Source of the DNA: JBMNGW01 sp050950025
Lineage (GTDB): Bacteria > Spirochaetota > Spirochaetia > Sphaerochaetales > Sphaerochaetaceae
Length of the DNA stretch: 64,000 nt
Reading direction: 5' to 3'
Assembly: GCA_050950025.1 (NCBI GenBank)
Contig: JBMNGW010000013.1
Coordinates: 124,001-188,000, forward strand
Part shown: piece by piece, positions 53,713-62,678 of the stretch
Numbering within the stretch: the stretch's first letter is position 1
How the letters are laid out: every line of letters begins with the position of its first letter
Position numbers and translations under genes: made by a program
The notes under the pieces: generated by a model
Database searches by the model: none
What the model saw: the letters and a program-made list of their open reading frames with translations, nothing else
Told to the model about the DNA's origin: nothing

Positions 53713-53745
53713 GTGCATAAAAATGCACACCACCATATATAGTGT
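53713..53745 (-). promoter_or_regulatory. NrdR-box-like operator and hairpin upstream of nrdJ
   Basis: The minus-strand sequence at 53745-53730 reads ACACTATATATGGTGG, 14 of 16 matches to the NrdR box ACACWATATATWGTGT, overlapping an AT-rich promoter. Just downstream is a perfect 6-bp inverted repeat GTGCAT-AAAA-ATGCAC (53713-53728). NrdR represses ribonucleotide reductase genes in response to dATP/ATP. Confidence 0.5.
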
Positions 53746-53785
53746 ATATATATAACTTTTATGGCATTCTGATATGAGCTAAAAT

Positions 53786-54844
53786 CTAGTTCAATTTCCC
53801 TATATCTTGGCACAGGGCAAACAATAAGGAACGCAGTTGTTGATAATCATACAAGCTGCACAGGTTGTTGTGACTGTGAGCATAACGAACCGGAACACCG
53901 CAAACAAAAGAGGGAATTCCCCTACCGGCCAAACTCAAAGCCATGGCATCGGTGCCTCCCCCTTTGCGCACAGCCTCTTGGATAACAATGTTTCGAGCAG
54001 AAGCTGCTGAACGAACCAATTGCACCAAGGAGCGATTTGCAATATGGGTTGGATCATATAAACGGACGTGAGCCCCTTTACCTACCTGTGTTTGAGCATT
54101 TCCCTTAAAAGAGGGAACATCATCGGCAGGAGCTCCTTCGACCACCACAGCCGCATCGGCTTGCACATAATTGGCAGCCACTTTGGCCCCTCTGGTCCCC
54201 ACCTCTTCTTGTACAGTAAATAAAAGAGTGACATTCGCTTTCACCCTTTGGCGGACTAACAGATGAGAAAGCTCAATTAAAGCAGCCACTCCCAGCCGAT
54301 CATCAAGGGCCTTTGACATCAAAGTCTCTTTTTCTTGATGATAAACAAAGCGGGTAGCAGGCACCACATAATCGCCTACGGCCACATGAAAAAGGTGTTG
54401 AACTTCGCCGCTGTTTGAGGCTCCGATATCGATGAACATTTGATCAAGGGAAGGAACAAGACCTTCATCTGCTTTGGCCAAAAAATGTAAAGGAATTTGA
54501 CCGATGATGCCGGCAATAGACGTACCGTGTTGGTTTATAACTTCCACTGCCGAAGAACCCAAGGTCGCTGGATTCCACCCTCCGATGGGGACAAAGCGTA
54601 GGAAACCCTCGGCTGTAATTTCACTGACCATAAAGCCAATCTCATCTTGGTGAGCGGCAAATAAAAGAGTGGGCCCATCAGAATCAGTGCCTTGCAACTT
54701 CCAGCAAATATTGCCGATTCCATCAACAGAGAGCTCCCCTTCTTGGGCTATGTGAGCTTTGATGCAAGCGCCCACCGGCTCTTCGTAGCCACTGGGACCG
54801 CTAGCTAGAGTTAATTCGCGCAGTAAAGAGAGTGTTGTTTCCAT
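53786..54844 (-). CDS. M42 family metallo-aminopeptidase
   Basis: Cytosolic, binuclear-metal aminopeptidase (FrvX/PepA-like M42, TET type), 352 aa. Metal and catalytic residues are visible in FAAHQDEIGFMV, KALDDRLGVAAL (bridging Asp), the catalytic pair VQEEVGTRGAK and the late AHSHNN. The N-terminal LASGPSGYEEPV is characteristic. It probably trims peptides from amino-acid fermentation. It follows gdhA in the same direction, separated by a terminator. Confidence 0.9.
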   Translation of the reverse strand: METTLSLLRELTLASGPSGYEEPVGACIKAHIAQEGELSVDGIGNICWKLQGTDSDGPTLLFAAHQDEIGFMVSEITAEGFLRFVPIGGWNPATLGSSAVEVINQHGTSIAGIIGQIPLHFLAKADEGLVPSLDQMFIDIGASNSGEVQHLFHVAVGDYVVPATRFVYHQEKETLMSKALDDRLGVAALIELSHLLVRQRVKANVTLLFTVQEEVGTRGAKVAANYVQADAAVVVEGAPADDVPSFKGNAQTQVGKGAHVRLYDPTHIANRSLVQLVRSAASARNIVIQEAVRKGGGTDAMALSLAGRGIPSFVCGVPVRYAHSHNNLCSLYDYQQLRSLLFALCQDIGKLN

Positions 54845-54862
54845 ACAAGCGAGTATAAAAGG

Positions 54863-54892
54863 AAGGCTGCCTCAGCACAAGGAGGCAGCCTT
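54863..54892 (-). terminator. terminator hairpin downstream of gdhA
   Basis: On the minus strand AAGGCTGCCTC pairs with GAGGCAGCCTT (54892-54882 and 54873-54863), followed by CCTTTTAT. Good stem, short T run. Confidence 0.7.
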
Positions 54893-54904
54893 GTATAAAC
54901 GACT

Positions 54905-56242
54905 CTAATACCCCATTTGGATCATGGCATCAGCTACTTTTTTAAAGCCAGCAATATTGGCTCCTTTAACGTAGTTGATATACCCATCATCCTCTTTGCC
55001 TTCTGCAAGGCAGGCGGCATGGATGTCTTGCATAATCACATGCAGTTGGCGGTCTACTTCTTCAGCCGACCAGCTCAGTTTCAGCGCATTTTGCGACATC
55101 TCCAATCCGCTGACGGCAACTCCGCCGGCGTTGGCCGCTTTGCCGGGGGCAAAAGGAATTCTGTTTTCAATGAAGTAGGTCATTGCATCAGCCTGACAGC
55201 CCATATTGGAGGTCTCCACAACATATTTGACCCCATTGGCAGCCAGTTGCTTGGCATCTTCCAAACTCAGCTCATTTTGGATGGCACAGGGGAAAGCCAT
55301 ATCGACCGGCACTTCCCACGGCTTTTTATTGGCAACAAACTTGGCGCCAAATTTAGCGGCATAGGGGGCAACCACATCGTTGTTACTTGAGCGCAGCTGA
55401 ACCATATACTCCCATTTTTCAGGAGTATTAATGCCGTTTTCATCCAGAATGTAGCCATCGGGGCCGCTGATGGTGACAACTTTGGCTCCCAACTCAGAAG
55501 CTTTCATCACAGCACCCCAAGCCACGTTGCCAAAACCTGAGATGGCAATCCGTTTGTCTTTAAGTGTGTCATTATGAGCTTCAAGCATCTGCTGGGCAAA
55601 ATACATGGTGCCAAAGCCGGTGGCTTCGGGTCTAATCAACGATCCTCCGTAGACTCTCCCTTTGCCGGTAAGCACTCCCGTATTTTCATCACGCAGGCGC
55701 TTGTACTGACCGTACATATACCCAATTTCACGAGCGCCAACACCGATATCTCCTGCCGGCACATCGGTATGAGGTCCAATGTATTTTTGTAATTCTGTCA
55801 TAAAAGAGCGGCAAAAGCGCATCAGCTCGTTGTTTGATTTACCGCGGGGATTGAAATCTGAGCCCCCTTTGCCTCCTCCCATCGGTAAGGTGGTCAGAGA
55901 GTTCTTAAATGTCTGCTCAAAAGCAAGAAATTTCAAACTGCCCAATGTTACGCTGGGATGGAAGCGGATTCCCCCTTTGTACGGGCCAAGAGCGTTGTTA
56001 AACTGTACCCGATAGGCACGGTTAACTTGAATATCTCCGTTGTCATCTTCCCACTCGACTTTAAAGGTGATAGTCCGATCGGGTTCTGTGACCCGCTCCA
56101 GAATCTTCCCATTAACGTAAGCAGGATTGTCATTCACAACATCGATAATCGATTCGATGACCTCTGTTGTCGCTTGGATGAATTCGGGCTCTCCGGGATT
56201 ACGGCGCTCGAGCTCTGCCATGAAATCTTCAAGATTGTACAT
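54905..56242 (-). CDS. gdhA: NADP-specific glutamate dehydrogenase
   Basis: Assimilates ammonia by reductive amination of 2-oxoglutarate. The 445-aa hexameric-type enzyme has GPYKGGIRFHPSV, the active-site Lys in LPMGGGKGGSDFNPRGKS (about residues 122-139), DVPAGDIGVGAREIGYM, the Rossmann motif SGFGNVAWGA and the C-terminal GGVAVSGLEMSQNA. It has its own clear promoter and terminator, so it is monocistronic. This is the main visible nitrogen-assimilation enzyme, and argR nearby may respond to amino-acid status. Confidence 0.96.
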   Translation of the reverse strand: MYNLEDFMAELERRNPGEPEFIQATTEVIESIIDVVNDNPAYVNGKILERVTEPDRTITFKVEWEDDNGDIQVNRAYRVQFNNALGPYKGGIRFHPSVTLGSLKFLAFEQTFKNSLTTLPMGGGKGGSDFNPRGKSNNELMRFCRSFMTELQKYIGPHTDVPAGDIGVGAREIGYMYGQYKRLRDENTGVLTGKGRVYGGSLIRPEATGFGTMYFAQQMLEAHNDTLKDKRIAISGFGNVAWGAVMKASELGAKVVTISGPDGYILDENGINTPEKWEYMVQLRSSNNDVVAPYAAKFGAKFVANKKPWEVPVDMAFPCAIQNELSLEDAKQLAANGVKYVVETSNMGCQADAMTYFIENRIPFAPGKAANAGGVAVSGLEMSQNALKLSWSAEEVDRQLHVIMQDIHAACLAEGKEDDGYINYVKGANIAGFKKVADAMIQMGY

Positions 56243-56289
56243 AGAAACCCCTCTTTTATTCGATAGTGCGCCTGAGAAATCTCATGCTG

Positions 56290-56332
56290 TTGTGCACAAA
56301 TTCAGTGTAGTACCGAAAAAGGTGCCTGTCAA
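56290..56332 (-). promoter_or_regulatory. promoter of gdhA with downstream palindrome
   Basis: On the minus strand perfect TTGACA (56332-56327), 17-nt spacer and TACACT (56309-56304). The predicted start falls at the perfect palindrome TTGTGCACAA (56290-56299), a plausible operator. Confidence 0.6.
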
Positions 56333-56439
56333 TATAAAGGACAGTATTGTCCTGGTTTTTTGATATATAAGGCAAAAAAGAGCTTTAATTTTTAGCATAT
56401 GGGAAACAGAAGGGGTCTAGATTGAGTAAGTGTCCTCCC

Positions 56440-57129
56440 TCAGCTACTCAAATACTCCCAAAGAGCATCAGTAGGGGGAGGAGCAACCACCAGCAGCTTC
56501 TGTTTGCTCACCGGGTGGGCGAAAGCAAGGCTGCGGGCATGCAGATGAATCCCTCCACCAGGATTGGACCGCTTGGCCCCATATTTCAAATCGCCTTTGA
56601 TGTGGCTTCCCATCGCTGCCAGTTGGGCCCGAATCTGGTGTTGACGCCCAGTAATAAGACGAATTTCCAATAAATAGTAGTTATCAGAAGCCCCTTTGAT
56701 TTCATATTCCATCACAGCTTCTTTACTATTTTTTCTTTGTTGGTCGGTTGCCGTCGATTTATTTTGGGCCTCATTGCGACTTAGGTAGTGGACAACCCTC
56801 CCCTCCGGCTGGGTGGGAAGTTTATCGACAACGGCCCAGTAGATTTTTTCTACATCCTCTGAGGAGCGAAACAACTGATTCATCCGGGTAAGAGCTTTGC
56901 TTGTTTTTGCAAAGACAATCACTCCGCTGGTGGGTCGATCAAGGCGATGGGGAATGCCTAAGAACACATTGCCCTGTTTGTTGTAGGTTTTTTTTAAGTA
57001 CTCTTTTACCGTATCGGCAAGTGTGATATCGCCGGTTTTGTCACCTTGGGCTAACTCTCCGGGCAGTTTATTGATGACAATCAGGTGGTTATCTTCATAC
57101 AAAATTCGCCGGCCAATATCACTGTTCAT
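56440..57129 (-). CDS. RluA-family pseudouridine synthase
   Basis: A 229-aa RNA-modifying enzyme lacking an S4 domain. It has the N-terminal ILYEDNHLIVINKLPGELAQ, the catalytic HRLDRPTSGVIVFAKT (Asp near residue 64), the YWAVV strand and RQHQIRAQLAAMGSHIKGD. It isomerises uridine to pseudouridine in rRNA or tRNA; the exact site cannot be told from sequence. Its start overlaps the end of parC by 11 nt, so it is translated from the parEC transcript. Confidence 0.9.
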   Translation of the reverse strand: MNSDIGRRILYEDNHLIVINKLPGELAQGDKTGDITLADTVKEYLKKTYNKQGNVFLGIPHRLDRPTSGVIVFAKTSKALTRMNQLFRSSEDVEKIYWAVVDKLPTQPEGRVVHYLSRNEAQNKSTATDQQRKNSKEAVMEYEIKGASDNYYLLEIRLITGRQHQIRAQLAAMGSHIKGDLKYGAKRSNPGGGIHLHARSLAFAHPVSKQKLLVVAPPPTDALWEYLSS

Positions 57130-59122
57130 CGTTGTCTATCTCATCATCAAAAGGATCTATGTCTTTAAATAAAGAGGGCTCTTGGTCCTCTTCTGCTCGG
57201 GGATCTGCTTCATTCTTAATACGAATTGATTGCGCCTCTTTAGTGCTTAAGCGCACTCCGTTAGCCCGCACTCCTTTAATAAGGAAGCGGGAAAAGTAGG
57301 TGCGATCTTCAAGGCTTTTGTACCCTTTGCCTTTTTTGAAGCTAATCGTAATGCGGGCATCGGGCAATGTTGAGAGGGTATTAAGTTTAAAATCACCTTC
57401 AGGGAGCAACTCGTAGGTGCGATTAAGGATGAATTGCGTGATGCGACACCGTTTAATGAAGAGGTACTTTAAGCTCCTCTCTTGATAAATAATGGTAAAG
57501 ACCAGCTGTTCCAGCTCCTCTTTGTCAGCTAAAGAGCAAAACCGCATCCCTTTACCGACAAATAGCTTTTCAGCCACATCGGTGACGTAGTAGGTCCCCT
57601 CTTTTTGGATAATGAGAATTCTGTCCAAAGGAGAAACAAGAAATTGAGTGGTTCCACTTTTTAAGCCATACCCCAAATACCCACTGGATGCCTCGTATTT
57701 GAGTGTTAAGCTGCGATGGGCAGCCTCTCGTTGGTCTACTCGCTTAAATGAACTTATGAGAGTTCTCCGTTCTTTTAACGAAGGACTTGCCAACTTTTTC
57801 AACTCTTGCAGATAATCGAGGGCATACTCAGTCAAATGGCTCAGATGCCCTTTAATCTCTTTGAGCCGTTGTAAAATAGAGGCTATCTCTTCTCTGTTTT
57901 TATCAATGTCATATAAGCTGATACGGCGGATGGGGATTTTTAATAAGCGCTCTACATCCTCATCGGTAACAGGGTTCTCAATTTGTGCTTTGAATGGCTC
58001 AAAACCGCTGATGACTGCTTGCATCACCTCTGCTTGGCTTTTTTTATCTTCAATCTCTTTATAAATTCGCTCTTCAACAAAAATACGCTCCAAAGTACGA
58101 GCATGGAGGCGATCGAGCAAGTGAGCCTGCTCTCCCAACAACTCCCGTTTAAGAATCGCTAAAAGAGAGTCGGCGTGAAAGCTAATGATTTCACTAATGG
58201 GTTTAACAACGGGAATTCCCTCTTCAATAACCAAAGGATTGACCGATATCGATTGTTCACAAGCAGTAAAACCATACAGGGCGTTAACCATATCCTCCGA
58301 ATAGGTGTTGCGTGCCAATACAATTTCAATGTTAACCTGTTCGGTAGTGTAGTCGTTGATTGCCGAAACTTTCAGTTTCCCTTTTTTAGCGGCATCCTCA
58401 ATCGATTTAATCATCCGCTCAGTTGTCACCCCAAAAGGGAGTTCTTCAATAATAATTCGTTTGGAATCTTTCGTATTCAGTTTGGCCCTGACAAGGACTC
58501 GCCCCGTGCCATCGTCGTACGAGGAGACATCAATCAGAGCTCCGCTGGGAAAATCGGGATACAGCTCAACTTTCTTGCCTTGTAGCGCAGCACCAACGGC
58601 ATCCATCACTTCAAAGAGGTTATGCGGCAAAATCTTGGTTGACATGCCCACGGCAATCCCTTCAGTTCCTTGGACCAACACCACTGGAATTTTAGCAGGA
58701 AAAGCTTTGGGTTCTTTGTTACGTCCATCATAAGAATCGACAAATTCGGTCAGCTCAGGATTGTAAAGGACCCGTTTGGCAAAGGGGAGAATACGACATT
58801 CGATATATCGAGGAGCGGCGGCGCTGTCGCCGGTAAGAATATTACCAAAGTTCCCCTGTCGGTCGATAAACAGCTCGGTGTTGGCTAAATTGACCAAGGC
58901 ATCACCGATAGAAGCATCCCCGTGAGGGTGGTACTTCATACAATGACCGACTACATTGGCCACTTTATGAAATTTACCGTCGTCCATTTCAAACAAAGAG
59001 TGGAGAATACGTCTTTGGACCGGCTTCAGCCCGTCGATGATATCGGGAATGGCCCTATCTTTAATGACATACGAGGCATACTCTAAAAAGTTTTCTTTGA
59101 ATACCGACTCAGCATGGGCCAT
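57119..59122 (-). CDS. parC: DNA topoisomerase IV subunit A (ParC-like)
   Basis: DNA-cleaving subunit of a type IIA topoisomerase, 667 aa. The breakage-reunion domain begins LEYASYVIKDRAIPDIIDGL, with KPVQRRILHSLFEM and the catalytic Tyr in DSAAAPRYIECRIL (about residue 110). The quinolone-region helix reads HPHGDASIGDALVNLA. The C-terminal part is short and lacks clear beta-pinwheel repeats of GyrA (no GyrA box QRRGGKG), so it is a ParC-type protein with a small C-terminal domain and an acidic tail (DPFDDEIDNDEQ). It shares one base with the parE stop. Confidence 0.9.
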   Translation of the reverse strand: MAHAESVFKENFLEYASYVIKDRAIPDIIDGLKPVQRRILHSLFEMDDGKFHKVANVVGHCMKYHPHGDASIGDALVNLANTELFIDRQGNFGNILTGDSAAAPRYIECRILPFAKRVLYNPELTEFVDSYDGRNKEPKAFPAKIPVVLVQGTEGIAVGMSTKILPHNLFEVMDAVGAALQGKKVELYPDFPSGALIDVSSYDDGTGRVLVRAKLNTKDSKRIIIEELPFGVTTERMIKSIEDAAKKGKLKVSAINDYTTEQVNIEIVLARNTYSEDMVNALYGFTACEQSISVNPLVIEEGIPVVKPISEIISFHADSLLAILKRELLGEQAHLLDRLHARTLERIFVEERIYKEIEDKKSQAEVMQAVISGFEPFKAQIENPVTDEDVERLLKIPIRRISLYDIDKNREEIASILQRLKEIKGHLSHLTEYALDYLQELKKLASPSLKERRTLISSFKRVDQREAAHRSLTLKYEASSGYLGYGLKSGTTQFLVSPLDRILIIQKEGTYYVTDVAEKLFVGKGMRFCSLADKEELEQLVFTIIYQERSLKYLFIKRCRITQFILNRTYELLPEGDFKLNTLSTLPDARITISFKKGKGYKSLEDRTYFSRFLIKGVRANGVRLSTKEAQSIRIKNEADPRAEEDQEPSLFKDIDPFDDEIDNDEQ

Positions 59123-60939
59123 TAGATTAGGTTCTCCATGATAAAACCTCTTCGCTCGGGAGTGTTGTCTCCCATGTAGAATTTCATTGTCTTGTGCATC
59201 TCTTTTGAAGAGGAGATGGAGACGGGAATCAAGCGCATATTTTCACCAATGAACTGTTTAAACTCAGAGGGGTTTATCTCTCCCAGGCCTTTAAAACGGG
59301 TCACTTCAGCTCCTCTGATTTGCTGTAAAGCCTCCTCTTTTTGTGCTTCGTTGAAGCAGTAGAGGGTTTGTTGCTTATTGCGCACCCGATACAAAGGAGT
59401 CTCTAAAATGAAGAGGCGCCCGGCAAGGGCCAGGTCTTCAAAATAGGAGAGGAAGTAGGTCATCAGAAGGTTTCTGATATGATAGCCGTCTGTATCAGCA
59501 TCGGTGGCGATAATAACTTTGCCATACCGAAGCCCTTCAATGCCGTTTTCCAAGCCAAGGGCAATCATCAGGTTATATAGTTCTTCGTTTTTATAAATCT
59601 CTGTTTTCTTTCTATTAAAGACATTCTGGACTTTCCCCCGCAAACTGAAAATGGCCTGAGTATACACATCGCGCACCGAAACGATTGAGCCTGAAGCAGA
59701 ATCGCCTTCGGTGAGGAAGATCATCGAATCTTCTCCTTTGACACCATTTTGATTAAGATGGTATTTGCAGTCTTTCAGTTTGGGAATATTAAGAGAAACT
59801 TTTTTGGCCGCCTCACGAGCAGCTCCTCTGACGGCTGTCAGTTCTTTGCGCAGTTTCTCATTGTTGGCTATTTTATCGGAAAGTTTATTGGCTTCTTCTT
59901 GGTTTTTCAGCAAGAAGTCGATAATAGCCTCTCTGACTCCTTGGGTAATCCATGTGCGAACTTCCGTATTTCCCAGTTTGTTTTTTGTCTGGCTCTCAAA
60001 CAGAGGGTCCTGCAACTTAATGGAAATTGCTCCAATCAACCCTTCGCGCACATCGGTGGCTGTATATGATTTTTTGTAAAACTCGTTGATTCCTTTAAGA
60101 ATCCCCTCTTTAAAAGCCCACAGGTGGGTTCCCCCATCACTGGTGTGCTGCCCGTTAACATAGGAAAAGTAGTTTTCGCCGTAGTTGTGTGTATGGGTAA
60201 AAGCAAATTCCAAATGCTCATTTTTTAAGTAGATGGTTTCATAAAGACCTTCGTTGCCAATCTGTTTTTCCAACAAATCGAGTAATCCCCGCTTGCTGGC
60301 AAACATCTTACGGTTAAACTCAATAGAGAGCCCCATATTCAAATAGGCGTAGTTCCATAGCCGCTCTTCAATGAATTCCTCAGAAAAAGCATAATCACCA
60401 AAAATGGCAGGATCGTTATCGGGGGTAAATTCAATCAGCGTTCCGTTAGCTTCAGTAGTCTTGCCTTCTTTGTGGTCGCTTAGCTCCCCTTTGTGAAAAA
60501 TAGCCTGAGCCATTTTGCCATCGCGAAAGCTGGTAACACTGAAATAAGAAGAGAGCGCATTAACCGCTTTGGTTCCCACGCCGTTTAATCCAACGGAGAA
60601 CTGAAAAACATCATCGTTGAACTTACCGCCAGTGTTGATAACCGAAACGCATTCAACCACTTTGCCCAAAGGAATGCCTCGGCCCCAGTCACGTACACTG
60701 ACGTGATTTTGCTCAACTTTGATGGCAATTTTGGAACCGTATCCCATAATGAACTCATCGATACTGTTATCGATGACTTCTTTAAGGAGAATGTAGATGC
60801 CGTCTTCAAAATGCGAGCCGTCGCTCAGACGCCCGACATACATACCTGGGCGCAAACGAATATGCTCCAGAGCACTTAAAGTCAGAATTTTGCTCTCGTC
60901 ATATGCGGCGGGACCCGCTTGGGATTTTTTCTTTGCCAT
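59122..60939 (-). CDS. parE: DNA topoisomerase IV subunit B (ParE-like)
   Basis: ATPase subunit of the type IIA topoisomerase, 605 aa. The GHKL ATP site is seen in LKEVIDNSIDEFIMG, RDWGRGIPLG and VGLNGVGTKAVNALS; the TOPRIM domain has TEGDSASGS and ATDADTDGYHI; the end is LKRFKGLGEINPSE-like (TRFKGLGEINPSEF). The length is short, as usual for ParE. A TATAAT box lies only 8 nt before the ATG and no ribosome-binding site is present, so the mRNA may be leaderless. ParE and ParC form one unit with the pseudouridine synthase. Confidence 0.93.
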   Translation of the reverse strand: MAKKKSQAGPAAYDESKILTLSALEHIRLRPGMYVGRLSDGSHFEDGIYILLKEVIDNSIDEFIMGYGSKIAIKVEQNHVSVRDWGRGIPLGKVVECVSVINTGGKFNDDVFQFSVGLNGVGTKAVNALSSYFSVTSFRDGKMAQAIFHKGELSDHKEGKTTEANGTLIEFTPDNDPAIFGDYAFSEEFIEERLWNYAYLNMGLSIEFNRKMFASKRGLLDLLEKQIGNEGLYETIYLKNEHLEFAFTHTHNYGENYFSYVNGQHTSDGGTHLWAFKEGILKGINEFYKKSYTATDVREGLIGAISIKLQDPLFESQTKNKLGNTEVRTWITQGVREAIIDFLLKNQEEANKLSDKIANNEKLRKELTAVRGAAREAAKKVSLNIPKLKDCKYHLNQNGVKGEDSMIFLTEGDSASGSIVSVRDVYTQAIFSLRGKVQNVFNRKKTEIYKNEELYNLMIALGLENGIEGLRYGKVIIATDADTDGYHIRNLLMTYFLSYFEDLALAGRLFILETPLYRVRNKQQTLYCFNEAQKEEALQQIRGAEVTRFKGLGEINPSEFKQFIGENMRLIPVSISSSKEMHKTMKFYMGDNTPERRGFIMENLI

Positions 60940-60947
60940 TAGTTTCT

Positions 60948-60975
60948 ATTATATAATGTTTGAGGACGATTGCAA
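60948..60975 (-). promoter_or_regulatory. promoter of parE, implying a leaderless mRNA
   Basis: On the minus strand TTGCAA (60975-60970), 16-nt spacer and perfect TATAAT (60953-60948). Only 8 nt separate the -10 box from the ATG at 60939, so transcription would begin within about two bases of the start codon. Confidence 0.5.
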
Positions 60976-61233
60976 AGGTGTACCGTTCTTTCACTCTTCT
61001 ACAGTACATCGAGTTGTCATAGATACGTTATCTAAGCAGACAGTAAAACATTGCACCTGAAGTCCATTTTTTGTAAGGTCGCAAAAATCTTTTTTAAAGG
61101 AATGAACCCAAAGTTCTTCATTATCGGCAAGCCTATGTCTTCTTTCTCATCCCCAGGATGCACCATCGAAAAAGTGGAATTCTACCGATTATCTCATCTA
61201 TATCAATAAGACCACGGCTACCAAATGAAATAC
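60976..61233. other. intergenic region between parE and the tandem repeats
   Basis: About 260 bp without a supported gene. A plus-strand ATG at about 61102 opens 35 codons but has AAAGGA directly against it and no homology I recognise. On the minus strand an open stretch of about 45 codons near 61130-61000 lacks a start signal. Confidence 0.3.
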
Positions 61234-61319
61234 TGCAAATGTGTCAAGTGAAAACTTGCAAATGTGTCAAGTGAAAACCTGCAAATGTGTCAAGTGAAAA
61301 CCTGCAAATGTGTCAAGCG
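61234..61319. repeat. 3.7 tandem copies of a 23-bp repeat
   Basis: Units begin at 61234, 61257, 61280 and 61303 (last one partial). The consensus is TGCAAATGTGTCAAGTGAAAACC, with one C/T change and divergence after the fourth TGTGTCAAG. Repeats of this GTGTCAAGTG type resemble the multiple transposase-binding repeats at IS21-family ends, but no IS21 genes are present here. They lie 47 bp upstream of the ATPase gene. Confidence 0.85.
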
Positions 61320-61365
61320 TAAGATATGATATGTATTATTGGAACTGTCCACACAGGAGATTCTA

Positions 61366-62646
61366 ATGGATTATTTGAAAAGAATTTCAGATGAACTGCT
61401 ATCGCAAAAACTTGAGGCTTTTGGTGCAGTTTTGATAGTAGGGCCTAAGGGATGTGGAAAAACAACTACCGCCAAACAACAAGCGATGAGCTTCATAGAA
61501 TTTCAAGATGAAGATGAGCGAGAAAACTACCTCCTTATTGCAAATACACATCCTTCTGATTTATTGAAAGGTGCTAAGCCCAGATTGTTCGATGAATGGC
61601 AAGATGCTCCTAAGATTTGGGGGGCAGTCAGAAAAGATGTAGATGATTCGAAAGAGGTGGGGCAGTACATTCTTACTGGCTCCGTTTCTTCAACTGTCGA
61701 GACTCCCCATACAGGAACACTCAGGATTTCTCGCATGAGAATGTATCCTATGAGTTTGTACGAAAGTGGAGAATCGAATGGTACGGTCTCTCTTTCCACA
61801 TTGTTTGATAATCCAGATTCATTTGAAAAATGCAGTTCAGAGCTGACTATTGATGGTATCAAATTCGCTATCTGTAGAGGTGGATGGCCAAGTAGTCTTC
61901 GAGGGAGAACCGAGCAGGCAAGGCTCGCAATAGCCCGAGACTTATTCAACCAAACGTGTGAAGTGGATCTGTCAAACATTGATAAGGCAAAAAGGAATCC
62001 AATGTGGGCAAGAACTGTTTTAAAGTCGTATGCTCGTAATCTATGCACACTCGCCCAAACGAAAACGATTATTGCTGATGTGAACGCTACCTGCGATATG
62101 TCAAAACAAGCGTATTACGATTATCTTACTGGCTTTGAAAAACTGATGATTATAGAGGATATCGATGCATGGTCACCCTCAATTCGATCAAAGACAACCA
62201 TTCGATCCTCCAAAAAGAGAAATGTAATTGACCCTTCAATTGCTGCTGCAGCACTTGGAGTATCGCCCGATTACTTCTCAAAGGATTATAAAACACTCGG
62301 CTTCTTATTTGAATCATTGTGTATACGGGATATAAAAATCTACTCATCGTCTCATAATGGATTAATTTCCTATTATCACGATAGGCTTGGACTTAAGGCC
62401 GATGCTGTCCTTCACTTAGATGACGGGCGCTATGCTCTTATCGAATTCAAACTGGGACAGAACGAGGTAGAAGAAGCTGCAAAACATCTTTGTGAGATTG
62501 AAAGACGTATCCAAGAATACAATAAGAGAGAACCCCGAAACTCGATACGCCTGCCTGATTTAAAGCTTATCATTACCGGAACACCGTATGGATACCGGAG
62601 GAATGACGGGGTTTTTGTGATTCCAATAGGTTCTCTGAAGAATTGA
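61366..62646 (+). CDS. AAA ATPase of the DUF4143 family
   Basis: A 426-aa protein with an N-terminal P-loop ATPase (Walker A IVGPKGCGKTTTAKQ, about residues 27-41; Walker B region KPRLFDEWQDAP; sensor YILTGSVSS) and a C-terminal DUF4143 part with a nuclease-like core (GLKADAVLHLDDGRYALIEFKLG, the D-x-E-x-K-type pattern of restriction-endonuclease folds). Function unknown; the family is widespread, often in variable loci. ATG 61366 is chosen for AGGAG 6 nt upstream; an upstream TTG at 61339 lacks one. The 23-bp repeats just upstream and convergence with an envelope gene suggest an acquired single-gene insert. Confidence 0.82.
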   Translation: MDYLKRISDELLSQKLEAFGAVLIVGPKGCGKTTTAKQQAMSFIEFQDEDERENYLLIANTHPSDLLKGAKPRLFDEWQDAPKIWGAVRKDVDDSKEVGQYILTGSVSSTVETPHTGTLRISRMRMYPMSLYESGESNGTVSLSTLFDNPDSFEKCSSELTIDGIKFAICRGGWPSSLRGRTEQARLAIARDLFNQTCEVDLSNIDKAKRNPMWARTVLKSYARNLCTLAQTKTIIADVNATCDMSKQAYYDYLTGFEKLMIIEDIDAWSPSIRSKTTIRSSKKRNVIDPSIAAAALGVSPDYFSKDYKTLGFLFESLCIRDIKIYSSSHNGLISYYHDRLGLKADAVLHLDDGRYALIEFKLGQNEVEEAAKHLCEIERRIQEYNKREPRNSIRLPDLKLIITGTPYGYRRNDGVFVIPIGSLKN

Positions 62647-62678
62647 TGCACATACCTGTAAGCGACAATAGGAGCCCG

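Noticed and set aside
53630..53760. Cobalamin riboswitch upstream of the B12-dependent reductase
   Set aside because: No B12-box-like conserved core or long structured leader; the NrdR-like box explains the region better.
61102..61209. Plus-strand ORF of about 35 codons upstream of the 23-bp repeats
   Set aside because: Shine-Dalgarno-like bases abut the ATG, with no homology or conserved pattern.
61234..61319. CRISPR array
   Set aside because: The 23-bp units are directly adjacent with no spacers, so this is a simple tandem repeat.
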